From Thalassovita mediterranea (GTDB lineage: Bacteria; Pseudomonadota; Alphaproteobacteria; Rhodobacterales; Rhodobacteraceae), in the NCBI RefSeq assembly GCF_001458435.1, contig NZ_CYSF01000006.1:310001-374000 (forward strand): 64,000 bases of DNA, in the 5' to 3' direction. Of this stretch, positions 17,274 to 25,508 are shown in pieces. A program made the position numbers and the translations under genes. The notes beneath the pieces were generated by a model. That model searched no databases. It saw nothing but the letters and a program-made list of their open reading frames with translations, and was not told where the DNA came from. Each line of letters starts with the position of its first letter. Within the stretch, counting starts at the first letter, position 1.

Positions 17274-17659
17274 GTTGTCCCCACTTTGATGATTTAGCCA
17301 CACCCACGGACGGCACGGCGCTACATTTCGATTTCTTTGGTGCCAGACTAGATCGCCGGATCAACTTGGGGTCCTGAGATCAGTCAACACTGTCTTCTGT
17401 CGTCGTGCCCGCGGCCTTGCCACATGGATACACGACCAGTCCCCCTTCCCCTGCCGGATCATTTCCCTGCACGTGGCAGCGATAACATGATCCCGGTTGG
17501 TCCCTCCCGAGGGCGACTCATGAAGAGGGTTGAAACTATAGACCACCGCGAGGTGCAAGCCCTTTGTCAGGGCGAAACGCAGCGTACGCGGCTGGAGAGT
17601 TCACAAAAAAGTGCCCTAAAGGAAACCCCGGCGCCATTTCTGGCGCCGGGGGCAGTATC
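17274..17659. other. Intergenic region inside the ABC operon
   Basis: 386 bases between the binding-protein stop and the DppB-like start. I see no gene. The only clear element is the hairpin at 17626-17651. The rest may hold a second promoter or leader for the permease genes. Confidence 0.5.
17626..17651 (-). terminator. Strong hairpin after the binding-protein gene (attenuating terminator)
   Basis: CCCCGGCGCCA and TGGCGCCGGGG form a perfect 11-bp stem directly after the stop of the binding-protein gene. On the minus strand it is followed by TTTCCTTTAG. Such hairpins often stabilise the upstream mRNA and reduce read-through into the permease genes. Confidence 0.75.
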
Positions 17660-19237
17660 TTACTTCATGGTGAAGTATTTGACCTTCGGCTGGTCTTCGG
17701 CGTCAACGTCGATGCCAACGCCATCTGCCATCGCCCAGTTCAGAACCTGGTGGTGGATCGGGATGTAGAGCTGCTGCTCTTGCACTTCGGTCCAGATCGC
17801 AGCGATATCCGCGTTACGGGCTGCCAGATCGGTGTTGGCGGCCAGCGATTTGATCTTGGCGTCGATCGCGTCGTTGTCGTAACCGGTGCCGTTCCAGGTG
17901 CCGATGTCGGATTCACGACCGTGAACCAGGAAGTTGAAGATGTATTCCGAATCGTAGGTCGGAACGCCCCAACCCAGCATGTAGAAATCGGTCTTGCTGT
18001 CGGTGATCAGCGGGAAGTGCTGCGCCTTGGGCTTGGCATCCAGGTTCACCTTCACACCGATCTGCGCCAGCATGCCGACAGAGGCCTGACAGATCGCTTC
18101 ATCGTTGATGTAACGGTCGTTCGGGCAGTCCAAACGGATCGAGAAACCGTCAGCGTAGCCTGCCTCAGCCATCAGCGCCTTGGCGCCTTCAATGTCGGTT
18201 TTGGACGACGCGTCCATGTCAGCGTTCCAGCCGTTCACGAACGGCGGCGAGATCATGCCAGCAGGCACCGACTGACCACGCATCACAACCTGACGGATTG
18301 CATCGCGGTTGATCGCCATCGACATCGCCTTGCGCACGCGCACGTCGGCCAGCGGGTTTTTACCCTCGACGTTGTCGGCCTCAATGTCGTCAGCGCCTTG
18401 GTTCATACCAAAGAAGATCACGCGGTTCTGCGGTGCTTGTTTCACACCGTAACCTGCGGCGCTATCAACGCGCTGCAAATCCTGAACCGGCATATCCTGA
18501 AGGAAGTTCACCTCACCCGACAGCAGGGCGGCCACACGGGTCGGCGCGTTCTGGATCGGGGTGTAGATGATTTCGGTTACTTCCATCGGGAACTGATCGA
18601 TGCCCCAATAGTTTTCGTTCTTGGCCATGACGGTTTTCACGTCCTGCTCACGGCTGACCAGCGTGTAGGGGCCGGTGCCGTTCACATTGGTGGTGGCATA
18701 GGTAATCTCACCACCTTCAAAGTCCTGAACGTTGACGGTGTTGTTCGCCTCGGCCCAGCCTTTGTCCATCATGAACAGGTTGGTCAGGTTGTTGGGCAGG
18801 ATCGGGTTCGGGCCTTCGGTGACCAGCTCAACGGTGTAATCATCCACCGCGCGTACTTCTTTGATCGAACCGATCAGTTCTTTCATGTCCGAGTTCGGCT
18901 GCTTCGCACGCTCAAAGCTGAACACCACGTCTTCGGCAGTGAAGTCCGCACCGTCGTGGAATTTCACGCCCTGACGCAGTTTGAACACCCAGACGTTCGG
19001 GTCAGATTCGCTGGGCGCCCATTCGGTCGCCAGCGCCGGTTCAAATGCGCCGGTCACGTCGCGGATGATCAGCGGTTCGTACATCTGGTGACGGATGGTG
19101 TGAGTCGGGCCCTCGTTCTGGGCGTGCGGATCCAATGTCAGTGCATCGCCAGCACGCGCCCAGCGCAGCGTTTCCGCCTGCGCCGCAATGGTGCCGCACA
19201 TCAACGCAGCAGACAGACCGATAATACGGGTAATCAT
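17660..19237 (-). CDS. Peptide-type ABC transporter substrate-binding protein (family 5)
   Basis: A 525-residue periplasmic solute-binding protein (SBP_bac_5). A signal peptide is visible (MITRIIGLSAALMCGTIAAQA, with the AQA cleavage motif), and mature ETLRWARAGDALTLDPHAQ is typical of dipeptide/oligopeptide binders. The family motifs YEPLI and WVFKLRQGVKFHDGADFTAEDVVFS are present. The start is supported by GGGAGA upstream. Family members bind di- and oligopeptides, nickel complexes or opines; the sequence does not decide. It is the first gene of the operon and is divided from the permeases by a hairpin. Confidence 0.93.
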   Translation of the reverse strand: MITRIIGLSAALMCGTIAAQAETLRWARAGDALTLDPHAQNEGPTHTIRHQMYEPLIIRDVTGAFEPALATEWAPSESDPNVWVFKLRQGVKFHDGADFTAEDVVFSFERAKQPNSDMKELIGSIKEVRAVDDYTVELVTEGPNPILPNNLTNLFMMDKGWAEANNTVNVQDFEGGEITYATTNVNGTGPYTLVSREQDVKTVMAKNENYWGIDQFPMEVTEIIYTPIQNAPTRVAALLSGEVNFLQDMPVQDLQRVDSAAGYGVKQAPQNRVIFFGMNQGADDIEADNVEGKNPLADVRVRKAMSMAINRDAIRQVVMRGQSVPAGMISPPFVNGWNADMDASSKTDIEGAKALMAEAGYADGFSIRLDCPNDRYINDEAICQASVGMLAQIGVKVNLDAKPKAQHFPLITDSKTDFYMLGWGVPTYDSEYIFNFLVHGRESDIGTWNGTGYDNDAIDAKIKSLAANTDLAARNADIAAIWTEVQEQQLYIPIHHQVLNWAMADGVGIDVDAEDQPKVKYFTMK

Positions 19238-19365
19238 GTCATTCTCCCTCGAATGGAATTGTGGGGAGAGATGAACATGAGTACCCGCCGTGTGCAAGTT
19301 TTAGCGGTAACTTTTTTGACCAATGGGAAAAGCAACGTCGTAAAGACGGTGCAAATGACCATATT

Positions 19366-20919
19366 TTAGAACAGTTTGCCTTGTTCTGGTGGTGTCGATT
19401 TACTGCTGGCTTTCGGTTTGGATTTAGGCGCGGATTTGGCCACAGGCTGGGTCGTGGTATCAGCACTGACAGGCCCAGCGCCCCCTTCACCATTCCCACC
19501 CGCACCAACCGCTAGGCGGCCATCAGCAAACTGAATCTCCAAATGCGCAGCACTTGCGGCGGCGGCAAGCGTTGTCACCACATCGCCGTCGCCGCGCACC
19601 ACCGCATAACCGCGTTCCAACGTTGCCTCATAGCCCAGCGTCTGGCGCAGGCGTTCCAATCCATCAAGGCGGGTGTGCCATCCCTCCACCTGACGCTGAC
19701 CAGCATCCGACAGGCGTTTGGACAGGCGGTCCAGAGTCTCACGGTTCTGGCGAACCTCGCGGCCTAGCGCGTTGGTCATGCGTGCCGCGTACGGCGCGAG
19801 TTGACGGCGATCCCCTTCGATCCGCTGGCTCAGGCTGGCAGGACGCAACGCGCCAGCCGCTTCACTCAAGCGGATCTGGTGTTGCTGCACCGTTTTCGTC
19901 AACGCCCGTGGCAGTTTATCGCCCCACGTGTCCAAACGCTGGCGTGGCCCATCCAAGAGCGCCTCTGCCCGTGGCAAGGCACGCGACAGGTCACGCAGAC
20001 GCTGGCCGCGTTGGCTGATCCCTTGGCTCAGCGCCGTGGACAAACGCGCGTTTTGCTGATCAACCCATGCCATCAGATCCATCCGCACCGGCACAGCCAG
20101 CTCTGCCGCCGCCGTGGGCGTCGGCGCGCGTTGATCGGACACGTAGTCGATCAAGGTCGTGTCCGTTTCATGCCCCACCGCCGAAATCAGCGGAATGTCT
20201 GAGGCTGCGGCGGCGCGCGCCACCACCTCTTCGTTAAAACCCCACAAATCCTCAACAGATCCACCGCCACGGGCCACAATCAACAGATCAGGGCGCGGCA
20301 ACGCCCCGCCCGGTGTCAGCGCATTAAACCCACGGATCGCATTCGCTACCTCTGGCGCACAGCGTTCGCCCTGCACGGCAACTGGCCAGATCAGCACCTT
20401 GCGCGGGAAACGGTCCCGCAGGCGGTGCAAAATATCACGGATCACCGCACCAGAGGGCGAGGTGACAACACCAATGATGCCCGGCAGATAGGGGATGGGT
20501 TTCTTGCGCGCGGGATCAAACAACCCCTCGGCCTGCAGCATCGCCTTGCGCTTTTCCAGCATCGCCATCAGCGCGCCCATGCCCGCAGGTTTCAGATCCT
20601 CGATCACCAGCTGATATTTCGACTGCCCGGGGAAGGTGGTCAGACGGCCCGTCGCCACCACTTCCAGACCCTCTTCTGGGCGGGTTTGCACACGGGCAGC
20701 AACGCCTTTCCACATCACGGCGGCAATGACAGAACGATCATCCTTCAGGTCCAGATAAACGTGGCCTGAGCGCGGGAAAGATACACGGCCAATCTCGCCC
20801 TTGATGCGCACATGGGAAAATTCGCCCTCGATCATCTTCTTGATCGCGCCGGACAGCTCGCTAACGCTGAATTCCGGGGCGTTTTCGCCCTCTCTGGGAT
20901 CATCAAAAAGGTCTGACAT
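19366..20919 (-). CDS. xseA: Exodeoxyribonuclease VII large subunit
   Basis: A 517-residue XseA. It has an N-terminal OB-fold (FSVSELSGAIKKMIEGEFSH, then GRVSFPRSGHVYLDLKD), the catalytic domain with TSPSGAVIRDILHRL, LIVARGGGSVEDLW and ISAVGHETDTTLIDYVSDQRAPTPTAAAE, then a long coiled-coil region and a Gly/Pro/Lys-rich tail. With XseB it degrades single-stranded DNA from both ends; no xseB is next to it here. It is divergent from purD, 83 bases apart, and upstream of the ABC operon on the same strand. Confidence 0.96.
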   Translation of the reverse strand: MSDLFDDPREGENAPEFSVSELSGAIKKMIEGEFSHVRIKGEIGRVSFPRSGHVYLDLKDDRSVIAAVMWKGVAARVQTRPEEGLEVVATGRLTTFPGQSKYQLVIEDLKPAGMGALMAMLEKRKAMLQAEGLFDPARKKPIPYLPGIIGVVTSPSGAVIRDILHRLRDRFPRKVLIWPVAVQGERCAPEVANAIRGFNALTPGGALPRPDLLIVARGGGSVEDLWGFNEEVVARAAAASDIPLISAVGHETDTTLIDYVSDQRAPTPTAAAELAVPVRMDLMAWVDQQNARLSTALSQGISQRGQRLRDLSRALPRAEALLDGPRQRLDTWGDKLPRALTKTVQQHQIRLSEAAGALRPASLSQRIEGDRRQLAPYAARMTNALGREVRQNRETLDRLSKRLSDAGQRQVEGWHTRLDGLERLRQTLGYEATLERGYAVVRGDGDVVTTLAAAASAAHLEIQFADGRLAVGAGGNGEGGAGPVSADTTTQPVAKSAPKSKPKASSKSTPPEQGKLF

Positions 20920-21002
20920 GCCTGTGTGCTGCTCTGTTCACTTGTTTCCTGTTGCCACCCACCTTAGAACGCCCCCAACAGAAGGCCAAGCGGAGAGAGC
21001 CG

Positions 21003-22265
21003 ATGAATATCCTCATCCTCGGAAGTGGCGGACGCGAACATGCCCTAGCCTGGGCAGTGATGCAGAACCCGAAATGCGACAAGCTGATCGTCGCCCCCGG
21101 CAACGCAGGCATCGCGCAGATCGCCGATTGTGCCAGCCTAGACATCCTGAGCGGTGCGGCGGTGGTGAATTTCTGCGAAGAAAACGCCATTGATTTTGTC
21201 ATCGTCGGCCCAGAGGCCCCGCTGGCCGAAGGTGTTGCTGACCGTCTGCGCGACGCGGGCGTTTTGGTCTTCGGCCCCTCCGCTGCAGCGGCAAAACTGG
21301 AAGCATCGAAAAGCTTCACCAAAGAGATCTGCGATGCGGCAAACGCCCCCACCGCAGGCTACGGCCATTTCACCGATGCCGAGGCCGCCAAGGCCCACAT
21401 CCGCGCAAACGGCGCGCCCATCGTGGTCAAGGCCGACGGTCTGGCTGCGGGCAAGGGCGTGATCGTTGCGATGGACGAACAGACCGCGCTGGACGCCATT
21501 GACGACATGTTCGGCGGTGAGTTTGGCGACGCGGGCGCCGAGGTGGTGATCGAAGAGTTCATGGAAGGCGAAGAGGCCTCCTACTTCATTCTGGTGGATG
21601 GCGAAGACTGCCTGGCCATCGGCACCGCGCAGGACCACAAACGCGTGGGCGAAGGGGACACTGGCCTCAACACCGGCGGCATGGGCGCCTACTCCCCTGC
21701 CCCTGTCCTGTCGGATGCCATCGCTGAAAAGGCGATGAATGAAATCATCAAACCCACGATGAAGGTCATGGCCGACCGTGGCATGCCCTATCAGGGCGTC
21801 CTCTACGCTGGTCTGATGATCAAGGACCGCCAGCCGCGTCTGGTGGAATACAACGTTCGCTTTGGCGATCCTGAATGTCAGGTGCTGATGCTGCGTCTGG
21901 GTGCCCAAGCGCTGGACCTGATGCAGGCCTGCGCCGAAGGTCGTCTGGCAGAGGCACAGGTGAACTGGGCCGATGATCACGCGATGACCGTGGTCCTGGC
22001 TGCGAAAGGCTATCCGGGTGCCTATGAAAAGGGGTCTGTGATCAACGGTCTGGATGCGCTGCCGGAAACCAGTTCGGAAATGTGCTTCCACGCGGGCACG
22101 GGATCGAAGGACGGTCAGATCATCGCCACCGGTGGCCGCGTTCTGAACGTCACCGCCCGCGGCGCATCGCTGAAAGAGGCGCAGGAAGGTGCCTATGCGA
22201 TGGTTGATCAGATCGACTGGCCCGAAGGATTCTGCCGCCGCGACATCGGTTGGCGCGCACTGTAA
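21003..22265 (+). CDS. purD: Phosphoribosylamine-glycine ligase
   Basis: A 420-residue ATP-grasp enzyme of purine synthesis that joins phosphoribosylamine and glycine. It starts MNILILGSGGREHALAW, the family N-terminus. Other motifs are GPEAPLAEGVADRLR, the ATP-grasp KADGLAAGKGV loop, DHKRVGEGDTGLNTGGMGAYSP and the metal-binding VEYNVRFGDPECQ. GGAGAG precedes the start. Length is normal. No other pur gene is adjacent. It is followed by an inverted repeat. Confidence 0.97.
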   Translation: MNILILGSGGREHALAWAVMQNPKCDKLIVAPGNAGIAQIADCASLDILSGAAVVNFCEENAIDFVIVGPEAPLAEGVADRLRDAGVLVFGPSAAAAKLEASKSFTKEICDAANAPTAGYGHFTDAEAAKAHIRANGAPIVVKADGLAAGKGVIVAMDEQTALDAIDDMFGGEFGDAGAEVVIEEFMEGEEASYFILVDGEDCLAIGTAQDHKRVGEGDTGLNTGGMGAYSPAPVLSDAIAEKAMNEIIKPTMKVMADRGMPYQGVLYAGLMIKDRQPRLVEYNVRFGDPECQVLMLRLGAQALDLMQACAEGRLAEAQVNWADDHAMTVVLAAKGYPGAYEKGSVINGLDALPETSSEMCFHAGTGSKDGQIIATGGRVLNVTARGASLKEAQEGAYAMVDQIDWPEGFCRRDIGWRAL

Positions 22266-22283
22266 GCCACACAAATCACGCGC

Positions 22284-22356
22284 CCCGGACTTGATCCGGG
22301 GCCTCCCTCTCTGCCCCATACAGATTTAGGGGCCGAGGCCCCGGATCAGGTCCGGG
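22284..22356. repeat. Paired 22-bp inverted repeat (REP-like) downstream of purD
   Basis: The arms at 22284-22305 and 22335-22356 are reverse complements with one mismatch, and each arm is itself a palindrome (CCGGACTTGATCCGG-like). The sequence CCCCGGA-TTGA-TCCGGGG is typical of dispersed intergenic palindromes in high-G+C alphaproteobacteria. It may also act as the purD transcript end. Confidence 0.75.
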
Positions 22357-22585
22357 ACGGGTATTCGGTACATTCCTCGTTTCAAACGACCATGCGCCTG
22401 CGCCACCCTCAGCGCCGCAGCTTGCGCAGCCAAGCGACCCGTCTGCAACACCCTCTCCCGAAGTTCACTAGACCTGCCCACCCTGCCTTGCCTGTGCGGG
22501 ATTGTAATCCTATGTCGAACCCACGCGCGCCGTACTTTCGCCGCGTGATGGAGATTTTATGCAAGAGACCCGGGCATAAGCCCGT

Positions 22586-22608
22586 CCCTGATCATCACTG
22601 ATCAAGGG
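22586..22608 (+). promoter_or_regulatory. Leader hairpin upstream of the TopAI-like gene
   Basis: CCCTGATCA-TCAC-TGATCAAGGG forms a 9-bp stem with one bulged A. It is directly preceded by a second hairpin CGGGC-ATAA-GCCCG at 22571-22584. Together they end 13 bases before an in-frame ATG (22621) and 76 bases before the likely TTG start. The regulatory role is inferred. Confidence 0.45.
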
Positions 22609-22683
22609 CAACGGAACCAAATGAACGCTCACGCGACGGCTGAGCGATCATTCCCTTGCGATCTCATAAAATCGAGACACCCA

Positions 22684-22941
22684 TTGAATATCTCAAAGCA
22701 CGAACAGCGTGTTTTGCATGAACTTGCCCTTGGTGGATCCATTCACCATGAACGTGGCGAGAACGGCAAAATCTACGCTGTCACCTGTTTCACCCGCGCG
22801 GGGCATGTCCTGGCGGACTGCACCCTCGACGTATTTCTACGGCTGCGTAAACGACGGCTGATCCGGTCCCAAAACGGCCAGCCCTATCGCGCCAGCGCAA
22901 AAGGCATCAAAGCCGTGCGCGCGCAGCTTAACCAACGATAA
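22684..22941 (+). CDS. yjhX: TopAI/YjhX family topoisomerase-inhibitor toxin homologue
   Basis: An 85-residue protein of the YjhX (UPF0386) family. The motifs NISKHEQRVLHELALGG, CFTRAGHVLADCTLDVF, and PYRASAKGIKAVRAQL follow E. coli YjhX through its whole length. E. coli YjhX (TopAI) binds topoisomerase I and blocks its action, and YjhQ counters it. The TTG start gives exactly the family length and N-terminus; an in-frame ATG at 22621 would add 21 unrelated residues, and neither start has a strong Shine-Dalgarno site. A GNAT gene of the YjhQ type begins 15 bases downstream, so the pair forms a toxin-antitoxin-like unit. Toxicity in this host is not shown. Confidence 0.87.
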   Translation: MNISKHEQRVLHELALGGSIHHERGENGKIYAVTCFTRAGHVLADCTLDVFLRLRKRRLIRSQNGQPYRASAKGIKAVRAQLNQR

Positions 22942-22956
22942 GAAGGGTCATATCTC

Positions 22957-23496
22957 ATGAACTTCACCACGCAATACACAGACAGGCAGCAAGAGGTCAT
23001 CGACCTCTTCGCCGCCACTTTCACCGCCTCCGAAGGCGCGGCAGAGGGCACATTGATCGGCAGTATGGTGACAACCATGCTGTCCAAAACGGCTGAGGAG
23101 GACTTGTTTGCCTTCCTTGCCGTCTCTGACACCGGCGTGCAGGCCGCCGCAATGTTCACGCGGATGACCTATGCAGACGACGCGCGATCCGTTTTCATCC
23201 TGTCGCCAATGGCAGTGTCGCCAGACCAACAGGGCAAGGGCGTTGGGCAGGAACTGCTGCGCTTTGCCCTGTCGCACCTGCGGGGCAACGGCGTTGATGT
23301 GGCGCTGACCTATGGCGATATCAACTTTTACAGCCGTGTTGGATTTGCACAGATTTATGAGGACACTGCCCGCGCCCCGCTACCGCTTAGCTATCCGCAT
23401 GGCTGGCTGGGGCAAAACCTGCGCGGCGGTCCATTAGAACCGCTGAAAGGCGCAGCAAGTTGCGTCAGCGCTTTGCGTGATCCATCGCTGTGGTAG
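22957..23496 (+). CDS. yjhQ: YjhQ-like GNAT N-acetyltransferase (putative antitoxin)
   Basis: A 179-residue GNAT-fold protein. The acetyl-CoA loop is PDQQGKGVGQELLRFAL (QxxGxG/A pattern) at about residues 90-106, preceded by ILSPMAVS (beta-4) and followed by NFYSRVGF, the usual C-terminal motif. It lies directly after the YjhX homologue with AGAAGGG as ribosome-binding site, the same order as in the E. coli topAI-yjhQ operon, where YjhQ acts as antitoxin. The acetylation target, if any, is unknown. A hairpin terminator follows the stop. Confidence 0.83.
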   Translation: MNFTTQYTDRQQEVIDLFAATFTASEGAAEGTLIGSMVTTMLSKTAEEDLFAFLAVSDTGVQAAAMFTRMTYADDARSVFILSPMAVSPDQQGKGVGQELLRFALSHLRGNGVDVALTYGDINFYSRVGFAQIYEDTARAPLPLSYPHGWLGQNLRGGPLEPLKGAASCVSALRDPSLW

Positions 23497-23507
23497 GTGC
23501 CGCCTAA

Positions 23508-23545
23508 AAAAAGCGGCATCCGCGCAATAGCCCGGATGCCGTTAA
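23508..23545. terminator. Bidirectional terminator between the YjhQ-like and FG-GAP-like genes
   Basis: CGGCATCCG and CGGATGCCG form a 9-bp stem with an A-run on the left and TTAAAATCT on the right. It lies between two convergent genes. Confidence 0.75.
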
Positions 23546-23569
23546 AATCTCTGCAAAGTCGACCAGCGC

Positions 23570-24282
23570 TCACTCACACTGTGTGGCGCGATCCAAACTC
23601 TCTGGCCCAGTGTAAGCGCCCAGATCACGGCTCATCAGCTGATCGCCCTCCAACCGTGTCGCCACGATCCGCGACCAGCGCGCATCAGCGGTGATCAGTT
23701 CCGGCATGTCATCACAGGCGCGCAGGCCACCGGCGATGAAATCCCAACCGATTTTGTGGTTGGTCAGGCCCTTGGCGCTGGCAATCTGGGTCAGATTGCC
23801 ATCCGCGTAGCGCCAGACGCGCAGGGTTTTCGCCAGATGCGGCCGGTCGATATAGGCCAGTTCCACATAACCGTCCCCATCCAGATCCGCCGCACCAATC
23901 GGGGCAAGCCATCGGTTGGTCGTGCCAATATGAGGTGTCTCTGCCAGTTTGCCATCGGCGTTGTAAATCGCCAGCGCTGCACCACGGGCGGCGTCGGATT
24001 CGATCACCACCACCTCTGGCGCGCCATTGCCAGTCACATCGACCAGACGCGGCGCCAGATCTTCGAACACATGGTCCTGTGGCAGGGTAATCGTCACGCG
24101 CTGGCGTGCATCACCCTCGGCAACCTCCAGCACCAGTTGGCCATATTCTACCGCATCGCCCAAAACACCGTGAGCATAGCGCGTTGTCGGCCCATCAAAA
24201 CGGGCCGACAGGATCAGCGGGTCCGCCGCAGCCATAGTCCCCGACAGGCACGTTAGCGCCGCTAAAAGACCCGCGCGCAGCA

Positions 24283-24283
<1 letters not shown>
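23570..24283 (-). CDS. Secreted VCBS/FG-GAP repeat-like protein
   Basis: A 237-residue exported protein. A signal peptide (LLAALTCLSGTMAAA) precedes a beta-rich region with two FG-GAP/VCBS-like calcium loops: LVDVTGNGAPEVVVIE and GAADLDGDGYVELAYID. Such loops occur in integrin-like beta-propellers, but only two or three blades' worth of sequence are present. Function unknown. Its ATG overlaps the stop of the ferredoxin gene upstream (TGATG), so the two are translationally coupled. Confidence 0.8.
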
Positions 24284-24645
<362 letters not shown>

Positions 24646-24873
24646 CTACCCGTCCTAGCGCTGCGCAAACCCTATTTCCAGCCCCATTCACGCCGCCCAA
24701 CGCTTTCGCAGCGACAGCACACAAAAATGTCAGCAACCACTGGTCAAACCAGAGCAATAGAGCGGGAAAAAATCGCGGCACTTTATCGATGCCGGGTTTA
24801 TCGCTATGCTGTAACGCAAAGATACGCCCACCGCAGATAAGCCAACAAAACCGGGCGACAAGAGGCAGAGCAG

Positions 24874-25416
24874 ATGCGCGCAGAAATCTTTCCCACAGTG
24901 CTGGGCCTGCTTGGCAGTGCCATGATGCTGACCGCCTGTGTCGACAGCCTACCTGTGCCGCATCTGGGGATAACGCCAGAGGTTGCCCAACTGGTGGATG
25001 ATGCGCCCCCGGGCGCGCCCGCTGGCAGCTGCTGGGGCAAGCGGATCCAACCCGGCATCTATGAAACGGTCACCGAACAAATCATGCTGCAACCCGCCGA
25101 AGTACTGGCAGATGGCACGGTCCTAAGCCCTGCGATCTACAAGACGGAAACCCGGCAGGCCGTCGTGAAGCATCGACAGGAAATCTGGTTCGAAGTGCCC
25201 TGTTCCAGCCTGATGACACCCAGTTTCATCGCATCGGTCCAGCGTGCGCTGCAGGCGCGCGATTTCTACCGTGGGCCTATCACTGGAGAGATGGACAATC
25301 GCACCCGGGCCGCGATCCGCCGCTACCAGCAACCCGAAGGGTTAGACAGCGGCATCCTGTCCCTCGCAGCGGCGCGGCGCTTGGGGCTGGCGGCCGTGCC
25401 ACGAAACGGGATCTAA
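24874..25416 (+). CDS. Putative lipoprotein with C-terminal peptidoglycan-binding domain
   Basis: A 180-residue protein. The N-terminal signal ends in the lipobox LTAC, so residue 22 should be lipidated. The central part (about 45-110) contains VTEQIMLQPAEVLADGTV and RQEIWFEVPC, a conserved roseobacterial region of unknown fold. The C-terminal 60 residues resemble a PG_binding_1 domain: SVQRALQARDFYRGPITGEM, then NRTRAAIRRYQ. A role as an envelope anchor is likely. It is monocistronic, followed by a bidirectional terminator. Confidence 0.82.
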   Translation: MRAEIFPTVLGLLGSAMMLTACVDSLPVPHLGITPEVAQLVDDAPPGAPAGSCWGKRIQPGIYETVTEQIMLQPAEVLADGTVLSPAIYKTETRQAVVKHRQEIWFEVPCSSLMTPSFIASVQRALQARDFYRGPITGEMDNRTRAAIRRYQQPEGLDSGILSLAAARRLGLAAVPRNGI

Positions 25417-25465
25417 ACCGGCTGTTTCAAACGGCAGCTTGACCAAACATCCGCCCAAAAGAAAA

Positions 25466-25490
25466 GCCGCCCCGAAGGGCGGCTTTATCG
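25466..25490. terminator. Bidirectional terminator between the lipoprotein and degP-like genes
   Basis: GCCGCCC-CGAA-GGGCGGC, a 7-bp stem with a stable tetraloop, has AAAAGAAAA on one side and TTTATCGTTTG on the other. Confidence 0.85.
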
Positions 25491-25508
25491 TTTGTCGATT
25501 TAGCGACA

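Larger units (their letters stand above)
22266..22620. other. Non-coding region between purD and the TopAI-like gene
   Basis: 355 bases. The left part holds the 22-bp inverted repeat at 22284-22356, and the right end holds two small hairpins (22570-22584 and 22586-22608). A 69-codon plus-strand reading frame at 22392-22601 is rich in Arg, Pro and His, has no Shine-Dalgarno site, and looks like chance. Confidence 0.55.

Noticed and set aside
17564-19369. 601-residue plus-strand frame opposite the ABC binding protein
   Set aside because: It mirrors the real minus-strand gene, is His/Arg/Val-rich and carries no domain; a shadow frame of codon bias.
22392-22601. 69-codon reading frame upstream of the YjhX-like gene
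   Set aside because: Its composition (Arg, Pro, His) is that of random high-G+C sequence, no ribosome-binding site precedes it, and it does not overlap the toxin start as a leader peptide would.
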